DNA of 32,178 nucleotides from Fervidifonticultor_A octavus_A (GCA_031459655.1 JAVKID010000027.1:1-32178), one strand, 5' to 3'; positions 1 through 7,593 are shown, counted from the stretch's first letter. Made by a program: numbers and translations. Notes: generated by a model from the letters alone, not told the origin.

Positions 1-279
1 GGCGGGGCGGTGTTCCGCTACGACGACATCGGGTGCATGGTCGCGCACGCCGCCAGGGCGCTCGCCGCGCAGGCGGCCGTCGGCTATGTCCATGACATGA
101 ACACGGAGCAGTGGCTGGAGGCGTCCACTGCGAGCTACGTGCGGTCCCAGGCGATCCGGACGCCCATGAACACGGGCTTGGCGGCCTTCGCCGACGCCGA
201 GGCGGCCCGCGCGGCCTTCCCCGGGACCCCGGTGGTCAGCTGGGCCGCGCTGCTGGCGATGCCGGAGACGCACCCGTGA
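1..279 (+). CDS. nosL: NosL-family copper-binding protein, C-terminal part (5' end outside window)
   Basis: The reading frame is open from base 1, so the gene begins upstream and 92 codons are visible. The segment carries the NosL-type core: FRYDDIGCM, then YVHDMNTEQW, then RSQAIRTPM followed by GLAAFADAEAA. In known nos clusters NosL is an outer-face lipoprotein that delivers Cu(I) to the N2O reductase NosZ; its lipobox and N-terminal metal site would lie upstream of this window. The stop overlaps the GTG start of the NosD gene (GTGA), so the two are probably translationally coupled. The family call is from recalled motifs. The downstream nosD-nosF-nosY order supports it strongly. Confidence 0.85.
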   Translation, partial: GGAVFRYDDIGCMVAHAARALAAQAAVGYVHDMNTEQWLEASTASYVRSQAIRTPMNTGLAAFADAEAARAAFPGTPVVSWAALLAMPETHP

Positions 280-2297
280 TCCCCCGGATCCCTAAGCGGA
301 CCCGGTCGCTGGCCGCGATCGGGCTGGCCTCCGCGCTGCTGGTGCTCGGGGCGTTGCTCCCGCTGTGGCAGATGACCCTCCACGCGCCGCAGTATCCCAA
401 CGGCCTGCGGCTGGTGATCGACGGCCGCGGGATCACGGGCGATGTGGACGAACTCAACGCGCTCAACCACTACATCGGCATGGCCACCATCGACGCGAGC
501 AAATTCCCCGAGGGCCGCCTGTTCTACCCGGCGGTGGTGCTGCTGGTCGTGGGGCTGGTGCTGTCCGCCGTGGTCCCGTGGCGCTGGCTCCGGGCCCTGG
601 TCCTGCTGGGGCTCTGGGCGCTGCCGGCGACGTTCCTGGCCGTCCTGCAGTGGCGGCTGTATCAGTTCGGGCACAGCCTGGACCCGCTGGCCGCCTTCCG
701 GCTGCCGGCGTTCACCCCCCGGGTGTTCGGCCCGACCGTCGTGATGAACTTCAACGTGACGGCCCTGCCCGGGGTCGGGCTCGTGCTCCTGGTCGTCAGC
801 GCGCTGGCATTCACGATCGGCGCCTCCCGTCCCCCCGCCTCCGCCGCCGCGCGCCGTCTGCCGCTCGCGGCCGCCATGACGGCGGGAACGCTGCTGCTCG
901 GGCTCGTCGGCACGTTCCCCGTCCTGGCCGGCCCGGGCGAACCCGCCCGCGCCGATGCGCTGGCCCGCGCCGCCCGCGCGGGCGACCTGGCCGCGGTCGT
1001 CGCCCTGGCGCCGCCGGGGGCGACCATCGAGGTGCCGCCCGGCCGCTACCCGGGGCCGCTCGTGCTCTCCAGGCCGGTGACGCTGCGCGGCATCGGCCGA
1101 CCGACCATTGACGGCGGCGGCCGCGGCGACGTCGTCGTGATTGCCGGCGACGACGTCCGCCTGGAAGGGTTCGTCATCCGCAGCAGCGCCCTGGCGTACA
1201 GCCGCGAGGCCGCTGGCGTGGTGGTGCGCGGCGCCCGCGCCGTGGTGCGTCACAACGATATCCAGGATGTCCTCTTCGGTATCTACCTCGTCGGGGCCCG
1301 CGACGCCCTCATCGAGGGGAACACCATTTCCACCGCCGACCTGCCCGTGGAGCGACGCGGCCACGCCCTCTACCTCTGGCAGGCCCAGCGGGCCCGCTTG
1401 CGGGCCAACCGGGTCCTGCGCGCCAAGGACGGCATCTACCTCTCGTTCTCGGACGACAACCTGGTCGAGGGCAACGCGGTCACCGGTTCCCGGTATGGGG
1501 TCCACTATATGTACTCGCGCCGCAACATCTTCCGGGCCAACACTTTCCGGGAGAACATCGTGGGCGCGGCTGTGATGTACTCCAGCGACGTCGCCCTCCT
1601 GGACAACACCTTCGAGGGCAGCCGCTCCGCGGCGGCCGGCGCCGGCCTCATCTTCAAGGACGCGGACCGGCTGCTGGTGCGCGGGAACCGCATCGTGCGC
1701 AACCGCATCGCACTGGAGTTCGACGCCACGCCCGCGACGCTGGACGGGTGGGCGCGCGTGGAGCGCAACCTGATCGCGTTCAACGAGGTCGCCTTCAGCC
1801 TGATGAGCACTGCGGCGATTGCGGCCACCGAGAACGCGATCGTCGAGAACCTCCAGCCGGTGCAGGCGCGGGGCGCCGTGCGGGCCGACGCCAACCGGTG
1901 GGCGCCAGACGGCCGCGGTAACTACTGGAGCGACTACGCCGGCTTCGACGCCGACGGCGATGGGATCGGCGACGTGCCCTACCGCCGGTCCGACCTGCTG
2001 GAAGGCCTGGAACGCCGCGCGCCAGCCCTGCGGGCGTTCCTGTTCACCCCGGCCCACCTGGCGCTGGAGGCGGCTGCCCGGATCCTGCCCCTGGTGCGCA
2101 CCGACCCGGTGGTGGACGACCCGGCGCCGCTCGTGCGGCCGCCCGCGGGCATCCCGGCCGGCGACGCGCGGGACCCGGCGGCCCCGGGGTCAGAGGCACC
2201 GGTCCGCTCGCAGCCCGGTCTGCTGGCGGTGGGGCTCGCCCTGGGACTCCCTTCCGGCGCGGCCGCCGCGGCGCTGACCAGGAGGCGGCGGACGTGA
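276..2297 (+). CDS. nosD: NosD-like periplasmic beta-helix protein fused to an N-terminal membrane domain
   Basis: This 673-residue protein starts at GTG 276 overlapping the nosL stop; an upstream in-frame start at 111 lies inside nosL and is rejected. Residues about 10-240 form a membrane domain with five hydrophobic segments; after the first comes LPLWQMTLHAPQYPNGL and then LNHYIGMATID. Residues about 240-595 are a right-handed beta-helix (CASH/NosD repeats) with recurring short N-x-I/V/F steps and the NosD hallmark GNYWSDYAGFDADGDGIGD near residue 546. A C-terminal hydrophobic segment followed by RRRR looks like an anchor. Ordinary NosD is roughly 400-450 residues and works with NosF and NosY in NosZ copper-site maturation. 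The N-terminal part resembles proteins I recall as separate genes in nos clusters, so this looks like a fusion. Confidence 0.85.
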   Translation: MIPRIPKRTRSLAAIGLASALLVLGALLPLWQMTLHAPQYPNGLRLVIDGRGITGDVDELNALNHYIGMATIDASKFPEGRLFYPAVVLLVVGLVLSAVVPWRWLRALVLLGLWALPATFLAVLQWRLYQFGHSLDPLAAFRLPAFTPRVFGPTVVMNFNVTALPGVGLVLLVVSALAFTIGASRPPASAAARRLPLAAAMTAGTLLLGLVGTFPVLAGPGEPARADALARAARAGDLAAVVALAPPGATIEVPPGRYPGPLVLSRPVTLRGIGRPTIDGGGRGDVVVIAGDDVRLEGFVIRSSALAYSREAAGVVVRGARAVVRHNDIQDVLFGIYLVGARDALIEGNTISTADLPVERRGHALYLWQAQRARLRANRVLRAKDGIYLSFSDDNLVEGNAVTGSRYGVHYMYSRRNIFRANTFRENIVGAAVMYSSDVALLDNTFEGSRSAAAGAGLIFKDADRLLVRGNRIVRNRIALEFDATPATLDGWARVERNLIAFNEVAFSLMSTAAIAATENAIVENLQPVQARGAVRADANRWAPDGRGNYWSDYAGFDADGDGIGDVPYRRSDLLEGLERRAPALRAFLFTPAHLALEAAARILPLVRTDPVVDDPAPLVRPPAGIPAGDARDPAAPGSEAPVRSQPGLLAVGLALGLPSGAAAAALTRRRRT

Positions 2298-3193
2298 TCG
2301 CCCTCCGCGACGTGCGCAAGCGCTTCGGCTCGGTTCCCGCGCTCGAGGGGATCACGGCCGAGGTCCCCGACGGGGCGTTCGTGCTGCTGGTGGGCTCCAA
2401 CGGCGCGGGCAAGACCACCCTGTTGCGCTGCATCCTGGGACTGCTGCGGTTCGACGGGACGATCACGGTGGGCGGACATGATGTGGCGCGCGACGGCCGG
2501 CGGGCCCGTGCCCTGCTCGGCTACGTCCCGCAGCGTCCGGCGCTGCCAGCCGACCTGACGTGCACCGAGGTCTTGGACCTCTTCGCGCGCCTGCGCGGCC
2601 GCGCCCGTGGGGATGCAGCGATGCTGGGCCGTGTCGGCTTGGAGGATGCGGCCCGCGCGCCGGTCAGGACGCTGTCGGGCGGCATGCGGCAGCGGCTGGC
2701 CCTGGCCGTGGCCCTGCAGGCCGATCCTGCGGTCCTGCTATTCGACGAACCTGCGGCCAGCCTGGATGTGGCGGCCCGTCGGGCCTTGCACCGGGACCTC
2801 GAGGATCTGGCCGGCAGGGGACGGACCGTTCTGCTGGCCACGCATCTGGCGGCCGAGCCGTTGCAGATCGCCACGCGGGCGCTCGTCCTGCACCGCGGCC
2901 GGGTCGCCTACGACGGGCCGCCCGAAGGGCTTGGGGGAGCCGTCCAGCAGCGGGTCGTGTTCTCGGTGAACGGCGTCGGACGTGCCGAGCTGACGGCCGT
3001 CCTGACCGCGCTGCCCGGCGTGCGGGTCGCGCAGACGCCCGGTTCCGTCACGGCGACCACCCGCGCCGGCGGCGCGTTCGAGGTCCTCGCGGCGGTCGCC
3101 GCCGCCGGCGTCCGGCCGGTGGACGTGCACGTGGAGGAACCCACGGTGGATCCCGAGGTCCTGGCCGAGGCAGGCACGGTGACGCCGCGATGA
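2294..3193 (+). CDS. nosF: NosF ABC transporter ATP-binding protein
   Basis: A 299-residue ATPase starting at GTG 2294 inside the nosD stop (GTGA). It has Walker A GSNGAGKTT (about 34-42), the Q-loop region YVPQRP, the signature LSGGMRQRLALA (about 126-137), Walker B AVLLFDEP (about 145-152) and the switch histidine in LLATHLA. The last 80 residues form an extra C-terminal domain, as seen in many NosF/CcmA-type ATPases. It should pair with the NosY permease encoded immediately downstream (ATGA overlap) to energise maturation of the NosZ copper centre together with NosD. The actual transported compound is debated in the literature and cannot be read from the sequence. Confidence 0.88.
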   Translation: MIALRDVRKRFGSVPALEGITAEVPDGAFVLLVGSNGAGKTTLLRCILGLLRFDGTITVGGHDVARDGRRARALLGYVPQRPALPADLTCTEVLDLFARLRGRARGDAAMLGRVGLEDAARAPVRTLSGGMRQRLALAVALQADPAVLLFDEPAASLDVAARRALHRDLEDLAGRGRTVLLATHLAAEPLQIATRALVLHRGRVAYDGPPEGLGGAVQQRVVFSVNGVGRAELTAVLTALPGVRVAQTPGSVTATTRAGGAFEVLAAVAAAGVRPVDVHVEEPTVDPEVLAEAGTVTPR

Positions 3194-4017
3194 GCCCCAT
3201 CCGGGCGCTGGCCGCACACGAACTCGGCGAGGCCATACGCAACCGCTGGCTGCTCGCCTACGGTGGACTCTTCGCGGTCCTGGCCCTGGGACTGTCGCTA
3301 GTCGGCCTCCGCCTCGCCGGCGCCGTCGGCCTGGAGGGCTACGGGCGGACCACGGCCAGCCTGCTCAACCTCTGTCTGGGCCTGGTGCCGTTGATCGCGC
3401 TGCTCCTGGGCGCCACGGGCCTGGCCGGCGACCGCGAGGTCGGGCTGCTGGAGAGCATGCTCGCGCAGCCCGTCGGTCGGAGCGAACTGGTGCTGGGCCG
3501 CTTCGCCGGCGCCCTGGCCGCCGTCGGCCTGGCGACGCTGCTGGGGTTCGGACTGGCCGGTGTGCTCATCGGACTGGCCACGGGCGCCGCCGGCGGGGGG
3601 CAGTACCTGGCCTTCCTGGGGATCGCGCTGGCTGTAGCCGCGGTCTACCTGTCGATCGGCGTGGCCATCGCCGTCGGCGTTCGCAGCCGGATGCAGGGTC
3701 TGGCGTGGGCGCTGGCCGCCTGGTTCGGCAGCGTGGTGGTGTTCGACCTCGTGCTGATCGCCGCCGGTGCCGTTGCCGGCGCCAGCGCGCCGGTGCTGGC
3801 TGCGGCCGTGCTGTTGAACCCCGTGGAGGTCGCCCGCATCCTCGCGCTGCTGCTGCTCGACCCCGCCCTCGAGGTGCTCGGTCCGGTCGGCGGCTTCCTG
3901 ACGGCGCGTTTGGGTACCGCCGGCGCCGCCGGCCTGCTGGTCGGCGCGCTCGCCGCGTGGATCGTGGGCCCGCTGGCCGTGGCGCTGGCCCTCTTCGAGG
4001 GCCGCGATCCGATCTAG
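3190..4017 (+). CDS. nosY: NosY-like ABC transporter permease
   Basis: A 275-residue membrane protein starting at ATG 3190, overlapping the nosF stop. About six hydrophobic segments are visible, with the ABC-2 type pattern: a short N-terminal cytosolic piece (HELGEAIRNRW), a first membrane helix, then the cytosolic coupling segment GDREVGLLESMLAQPVGRSELVLGR typical of NosY/ABC-2 permeases. It would form the membrane channel for NosF. It ends the nos cluster: about 100 bases follow, with a plausible new promoter. No copper-binding motif is obvious, so the functional name rests on the neighbours and the fold. Confidence 0.83.
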   Translation: MSPIRALAAHELGEAIRNRWLLAYGGLFAVLALGLSLVGLRLAGAVGLEGYGRTTASLLNLCLGLVPLIALLLGATGLAGDREVGLLESMLAQPVGRSELVLGRFAGALAAVGLATLLGFGLAGVLIGLATGAAGGGQYLAFLGIALAVAAVYLSIGVAIAVGVRSRMQGLAWALAAWFGSVVVFDLVLIAAGAVAGASAPVLAAAVLLNPVEVARILALLLLDPALEVLGPVGGFLTARLGTAGAAGLLVGALAAWIVGPLAVALALFEGRDPI

Positions 4018-4060
4018 ACGCCATCCCGCCGGCGGACCCTCCATCTCGGGCCCTCACCCG

Positions 4061-4089
4061 TTGCCCGCGCCGTCCCCGATCCGTAGGAT
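4061..4089 (+). promoter_or_regulatory. Candidate sigma-70-type promoter for the usp-dsbA-vkor genes
   Basis: TTGCCC (4061-4066) and TAGGAT (4084-4089) are separated by exactly 17 bases; each matches the sigma-70 consensus at four of six positions. The predicted start near 4096 lies just ahead of the ribosome-binding site AGAGGAGGG (4101-4109), which sits about nine bases before ATG 4119. This would separate the stress/disulfide genes from the nos genes. Confidence 0.55.
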
Positions 4090-4118
4090 AGAGTGGGCGC
4101 AGAGGAGGGTGAACGACG

Positions 4119-4574
4119 ATGCCACCGCGCGTGTCAACGATCCTGGTCCCCGTGGACTTCTCGGCCAGCTCCGACGCCGCCCTGGAATGGGCGCAGGCGC
4201 TGAGCCAGGCCTTCGGCGCCCGGCTCATCCTGTTCCATGTGGTGGACACCACGGCCAGCGGCCTGATGGGCGGGCCGGGGGGCGTGCTGATGCCGCCGCC
4301 GCCCCAGGCGCTTCTCGACGACCTCCGGGCCGAGGCGAAGGCCTCGATGGCCGCGCTGATCGCCCGGGTCCCTGGCGCGGAGACCAGGATCGCCGAGGGC
4401 TCGCCCCGCCAGGAGATCCTCAAAGCCGCGGCTGAGCTGAAGGCGGACCTGATCGTGATGGGCACCCACGGCCGCAGCGGGCTCGCCCACCTCCTCTTTG
4501 GGAGCGTGGCAGAGCACGTGATCCGGCACGCGTCGGTGCCGGTCTTCACCATCCGGCGGACCGGTGCGGCATGA
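4119..4574 (+). CDS. Universal stress protein (UspA family)
   Basis: A 151-residue single-domain Usp beginning TILVPVDFSASSDAALEWA. The C-terminal half has the ATP-binding signature G-x2-G-x9-G-S as GTHGRSGLAHLLFGS, so it is probably an ATP-binding Usp (UspFG/MJ0577-like) rather than the UspA subgroup that does not bind nucleotide. A central MGGPGG/MPPPPQ insertion precedes the second half. The start is fixed by a strong ribosome-binding site (AGAGGAGGG). The stop overlaps the ATG of the DsbA-like gene, so the stress protein and the disulfide pair are co-expressed. The precise role is unknown; the family is linked to starvation, oxidative and energy stress. Confidence 0.9.
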   Translation: MPPRVSTILVPVDFSASSDAALEWAQALSQAFGARLILFHVVDTTASGLMGGPGGVLMPPPPQALLDDLRAEAKASMAALIARVPGAETRIAEGSPRQEILKAAAELKADLIVMGTHGRSGLAHLLFGSVAEHVIRHASVPVFTIRRTGAA

Positions 4575-5248
4575 CACGTCGGCGGGACGACCGGCCCCAC
4601 CGCACCGTCCTGATCGTCGTCACCGTCGCCGCCGTCGGCGCCGCCCTCGCCGCGGCCGGGGCGCACTGGTGGAGCGCGAGCCGGCCGGCGGGGCCCGGGT
4701 CCTCACCGCCTCCGGGGTCTGCACCAGCGGTGGAGATGGACGGCAAGACCCTCGGCCGGCCCGACGCGCCGGTGGTCATCGAAGTGTATTCGGACTTCCT
4801 GTGCAGCCACTGCGCCGACTTCGCGCGGGAGGTGGAGCCCGCGCTGGTCCGGGAGTTCGTCGCCCCCGGCATCGTGCGATTGGCCTACCGGAACTTCCCG
4901 GTCGTCGCGCCCCTGTCGGCGTACCTGGCCGCGGCCGGCGAATGTGCCGCAGACCAGCAGCGGTTCTGGGCGTTTCACGAGGCGGCCTTTGCCCGGACCG
5001 CGCGCCGCGCCTGGCGCGGGGCTGAGGACGTGGACGCGACCGTCCGGGAAGCCGGGTTGGACCCGGCGGCGGTCGCCGCCTGCGCGCAGCGCCAGGAGAT
5101 CCGCGCCCGCGTGGAGACCGACTTCCGCGAAGGGACGCGGCGGGGCGTGGAAGGGACCCCGACCCTCTTCGTCGGGGAGCGGAGGCTGGTCGGCAACCAG
5201 CCCCTGGATGTCCTCCGTGCCGCGATCCGTGCGGCGCAATCCAGGTAG
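4571..5248 (+). CDS. Membrane-anchored DsbA/thioredoxin-like thiol-disulfide oxidoreductase
   Basis: A 225-residue protein with an N-terminal arginine-rich stretch and one hydrophobic signal-anchor (about 12-34), a Pro/Gly/Ser-rich linker, and a thioredoxin-fold domain. The active site is DFLCSHCADFA (CxxC = CSHC); the cis-proline loop is VEGTPTLFVG. This is the DsbA-like/BdbD pattern that acts outside the membrane to form disulfides. The gene begins within the stop of the usp gene, and a VKOR-family protein follows with overlap. The two make a complete oxidation pair: VKOR reoxidises the CxxC of the DsbA-like partner and passes electrons to quinone. Possible clients include exported copper or cytochrome proteins of the nos system (inference). 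Confidence 0.9.
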   Translation: MTRRRDDRPHRTVLIVVTVAAVGAALAAAGAHWWSASRPAGPGSSPPPGSAPAVEMDGKTLGRPDAPVVIEVYSDFLCSHCADFAREVEPALVREFVAPGIVRLAYRNFPVVAPLSAYLAAAGECAADQQRFWAFHEAAFARTARRAWRGAEDVDATVREAGLDPAAVAACAQRQEIRARVETDFREGTRRGVEGTPTLFVGERRLVGNQPLDVLRAAIRAAQSR

Positions 5249-5699
5249 GCCGGTCCCCCGGCCCGCCGAGGCGGCACCGCCGAGGTCGGCCGGCCGGCGT
5301 CTGTGGTGGGCCGCCGTGGGCCTGGCGGCGGCCGGAGCGGGGATCTCAGGCTACCTGACCGTTGCCGCCCTGCAGGGAACGCCCCCGGTCTGCCTGGCCG
5401 GCGCGTGTGAGGAGGTGGCCGCCAGTCCCTATGCCCGCTTCCTGGGCCTGCCCATCGCCGCCTGGGGCCTGGGACTCTACGTCGTCGTGGCCGCCGTCGC
5501 CGCCGCCGGGGCCCGGGCGCCCGCAGGCGTCCCCGCGGTCCTGCTCGGCCTGGTCGCCTTCGGGACGACGTTTTCGTTGTACCTGCTCTGGGTGCAGATC
5601 GCGGTCCTGCGCGCCATCTGCGCGTGGTGCGTGGCCAGCGAGGTCCTGTGGGTGGCTCTAGCGGCCGTCGCAGTCCTCCTGCTGCGGGCCCCCCGCTGA
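5229..5699 (+). CDS. Vitamin K epoxide reductase (VKOR)-family protein
   Basis: About 156 residues with four hydrophobic segments. Key residues visible: a Ser/Gly-rich first helix (GAGISGYLTV), a loop pair CLAGAC, the conserved SPYARFLGLPIAAWG, and the quinone-site CAWC near the C-terminus. In bacteria VKOR replaces DsbB: it oxidises the DsbA-like partner and reduces quinone. The start is uncertain: GTG 5229 is chosen, overlapping the dsbA-like stop; GTG 5217 would add four residues. The gene is directly coupled to the DsbA-like gene, which is the usual pairing in bacteria lacking DsbB. Confidence 0.87.
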   Translation: MRRNPGRPVPRPAEAAPPRSAGRRLWWAAVGLAAAGAGISGYLTVAALQGTPPVCLAGACEEVAASPYARFLGLPIAAWGLGLYVVVAAVAAAGARAPAGVPAVLLGLVAFGTTFSLYLLWVQIAVLRAICAWCVASEVLWVALAAVAVLLLRAPR

Positions 5700-5710
5700 G
5701 GCCGCCGGGG

Positions 5711-5760
5711 CCAAAATCAATTCCCTACCCGATGGCGTCCGGGCGGTCGGTCCCTACCAT
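5711..5760 (+). promoter_or_regulatory. Candidate promoter/operator with CGATGG box upstream of the hemerythrin-like gene
   Basis: In the 97-base gap before GTG 5797, CCAAAAT (5711-5717), a 12-base gap, CGATGGC (5730-5736) and a possible -10 TACCAT (5755-5760) are seen. The same arrangement (CCCAAAT, 12 bases, CGATGGC) occurs upstream of the acuA-like gene, and a CGATGGG version upstream of 11438. No good -35 hexamer is present, so the box may be an activator site or an alternative-sigma element. Weak but repeated pattern. Confidence 0.35.
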
Positions 5761-5796
5761 GGGGGTGACGGATCGCGCTTCGGGGGTGGGTGGATC

Positions 5797-6297
5797 GTGA
5801 GCACCAAGGCCAGCCTCATCGAAGGGTACAAGCGGGAGCACAGCCAGCTCGACGAGGGGCTGACGGCCATGACCGACACCCTCGATCGGCTGCAGCGCAG
5901 GCTGGATCCGTCGCTGGTGCGCCAGCTGGCCGAGATCAGGCGGTTCCTGCAGCGCGTGTTCGTGCCCCACGCCGAGTGGGAGGAACTCACGCTCTACCCG
6001 GCATTGGGCGAGCTGGTGCGCCGGCACGGCGACCCCAACGCCCAGATGCTGGTCGACCACCGGGAGATCATGGCGCGCATCGAGACCTTCACCGCGCTGG
6101 CCGGCCGGATCGAGGCGGGAGAGCGCGATCCGGCCGTCGTGGATCAGGCCAGGATTCTGGCCCACCAGATCCGGGCGCTGGTGGAGGCGCACGACCGCAA
6201 GGAAGAGGAAATCTACCTGCCCCTGCTGGTCCGGCACCTCTCCGACCGCGAGGTCGCCAGCGCGCTGGCCGTGGGCGACCAGCACGGGCACGATTGA
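5797..6297 (+). CDS. Hemerythrin-like (HHE) cation-binding protein
   Basis: A 166-residue, all-helical cytosolic protein. Candidate di-iron ligands follow the HHE pattern: His15 (KREHSQLDEG), His58 with Glu62/63 (VPHAEWEELTLYP), His88 (VDHREI) and His132 with Glu137 (AHDRKEEEIYLPLL). Such domains bind O2, NO or redox-active iron, and some are repair or sensor proteins under nitrosative and oxidative stress. GTG 5797 is the only sensible start. The gene overlaps the AcuB-like CBS gene by one base, so both are co-translated. Nearby nos genes make an NO- or O2-related role plausible, but that is inference. Confidence 0.88.
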   Translation: MSTKASLIEGYKREHSQLDEGLTAMTDTLDRLQRRLDPSLVRQLAEIRRFLQRVFVPHAEWEELTLYPALGELVRRHGDPNAQMLVDHREIMARIETFTALAGRIEAGERDPAVVDQARILAHQIRALVEAHDRKEEEIYLPLLVRHLSDREVASALAVGDQHGHD

Positions 6298-7031
6298 TGC
6301 ACGCGACCGGGTTGGAAGGGACGACCGACGCGATGCTGGTGCGGGACCGGATGACATCACCGGCGATCACCGTCGACGCCAAGACCTCCCTGGACGAGGC
6401 GCAGGCGCTGATGCGGGAGCACGACATCCGCCGCCTCCCGGTCCTGCAGCGCGGCCGGCTCGTGGGCATTGTGACGTGGACCGACCTGATGCGCGCTCAG
6501 CCGTCACCGGCCTCGACCCTGTCCGCCTGGGAGGTGCCGTCGTTGCTCCGCCAGGCGACGGTCCGCGAGATCATGACGTCGGATCCCATCACCATCGGGC
6601 CGGACGCGCCCATCGAAGCCGCGGCGGTGATCATGCGCCGCGAGAAGATCGGCGGACTGCCGGTCGTGCAGGATCGGGCGCTGCTGGGCATGATCACCGA
6701 GAGCGATATCTTCGAGGCGTTTATCGACCTGACAGGGTTGCGGCAGGGCGGCGCCCGGCTGGTCGTGGACCTCTCCGGCCGCGCGAACGCCGTGGCGGGC
6801 GTCGCATCCATCGTGGATACTGCAGGCGTCGCCCTCACGTCGCTGGCGACGTACCGGCAGGGCGATCGCCGTCTGGCCGTCATCCGGGTGGATGCGGCCT
6901 ACCCGCTCCATGTGGTGGATGCGTTGGGGGACGCGGGCTTCCCGGTCCTGCACCTGGCCGCGGCCCCGGGAGCCGACGATGTCCGGAGGCCGTACGCGAC
7001 GTATACGAAGGCGTGGTCGCAGGCTATGTAG
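6297..7031 (+). CDS. AcuB-like protein: two CBS domains plus ACT-like C-terminus
   Basis: A 244-residue protein. CBS1 covers about 13-70 (MLVRDRMTSPAITV ... GRLVGIVTWTDLM) and CBS2 about 88-145 (VREIMTSDPITI ... ALLGMITESDIFEAF). The rest, starting LVVDLSGRANAVAGV, looks like the ACT-type domain of Bacillus AcuB. CBS pairs bind adenosine nucleotides and report energy state. A close paralogue lies at 19001-19648: both contain VGIVTWTDL and similar MTESD/VTESD turns. The start ATG overlaps the hemerythrin gene's stop (TGATG); ATG 6333 is a possible alternative. In Bacillus AcuB belongs to the acetoin utilisation operon with acetyltransferase AcuA, but here the partner is a hemerythrin-like protein. 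Confidence 0.85.
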   Translation: MHATGLEGTTDAMLVRDRMTSPAITVDAKTSLDEAQALMREHDIRRLPVLQRGRLVGIVTWTDLMRAQPSPASTLSAWEVPSLLRQATVREIMTSDPITIGPDAPIEAAAVIMRREKIGGLPVVQDRALLGMITESDIFEAFIDLTGLRQGGARLVVDLSGRANAVAGVASIVDTAGVALTSLATYRQGDRRLAVIRVDAAYPLHVVDALGDAGFPVLHLAAAPGADDVRRPYATYTKAWSQAM

Positions 7032-7052
7032 TCTGGTAGCGCACAGAGAGAC

Positions 7053-7136
7053 CCTGGCGGGGGTGACAGTGGTGCAGACCCTCCTCACCCCCCGTCGGAG
7101 CCAACCGATGCGGAGACTGCACCACACCCCGCCAGG
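7053..7136. repeat. Long imperfect inverted repeat with competing stems
   Basis: CCTGGCGGGG (7053-7062) and GTGGTGCAG (7069-7077) are mirrored by CTGCACCAC (7117-7125) and CCCCGCCAGG (7127-7136), giving a two-part 19-bp stem around a 39-base loop. The left arm GGCGGGGGTGA can alternatively pair with TCACCCCCCGTC (7085-7096) inside the loop, so two exclusive folds are possible. It lies between the 3' ends of convergent genes. Confidence 0.6.
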
Positions 7137-7141
7137 AGCAT

Positions 7142-7182
7142 GACCAGACGGCGCGGGCGCCCGGCGCCCGCGCCGTCTGGTC
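7142..7182. terminator. Perfect 19-bp hairpin between convergent genes (bidirectional terminator-like)
   Basis: GACCAGACGGCGCGGGCGC (7142-7160) and its exact reverse complement (7164-7182) flank a three-base CCG loop. It lies after the CBS gene (stop 7031) and after the minus-strand gene (stop at 7210), where a shared terminator is expected. Neither side has a T-tract, so it may stabilise 3' ends or act with Rho instead of being a classic intrinsic terminator. Confidence 0.65.
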
Positions 7183-7209
7183 TCCGATCCGTCGCAGACC
7201 CCGGCTGGC

Positions 7210-7593
7210 CTAGCGCGTCCTCGGCTGCAGCGGACAGAGCACGCCGGCAAACGACCGCTTCGCCGCCCACGCCTGCCAGCCGTCTTCCCCCAGCGCCTGA
7301 CGCATCGCGGCCGAGACCAGCCGTTCACCCGGCCGCTCGTCGTGGGAGGTGAAGAGCAGCAGCAGGTGGCAGGGAAACTCCGGGCAGACCCCGCAGTGCT
7401 CCACCCCCCGCTGCTGCGCGCAGGTGTAGATCGGGCAGATGTTGCGGAGGACGACCTCTTCCTGCCGGGAGCACGCGGGGATGTGTTCCTCGAACCAGGC
7501 GTCCCCCTTGAAGTAGGCTCCGCAGATGCCTGCGAAGCGGCGCTCTCCCAGGTCGTGGTAGGCGCGCCGGATGGCGTCGTCAACGGTGGACAC
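7210..7593 (-). CDS. DUF3795-like Cys-rich small protein
   Basis: A 127-residue protein, the only confident minus-strand gene. It has ICGAYFKGDAWFEEHIPAC, NICPIYTCAQQRGVEHCGVCPEFPC and a later LCPLQ: eight Cys in the spacing of DUF3795 proteins, probably a zinc or Fe-S site. The GTG start at 7593 is preceded by a purine-rich GGGGGGAG ribosome-binding site on the minus strand. The ORF extends far upstream in frame, but that part overlaps hypC and lacks family similarity. The function of the family is unknown. The gene is divergent from hypC, sharing a 110-base promoter region with it. Confidence 0.75.
   Translation of the reverse strand: MSTVDDAIRRAYHDLGERRFAGICGAYFKGDAWFEEHIPACSRQEEVVLRNICPIYTCAQQRGVEHCGVCPEFPCHLLLLFTSHDERPGERLVSAAMRQALGEDGWQAWAAKRSFAGVLCPLQPRTR

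Noticed and set aside
135..2057. Long minus-strand open frame (640 codons) opposite nosD
   Set aside because: Its protein is Arg/Gln/Gly/His-rich with no domain, and it mirrors the strong codon bias of the nosD frame. A shadow of GC-rich coding DNA.
5687..5720. Intrinsic terminator after the VKOR gene (GGCCCC ... GGGGCC then AAAATCAATT)
   Set aside because: The stem is only six pairs with a long loop and there is no T-run downstream on the plus strand.
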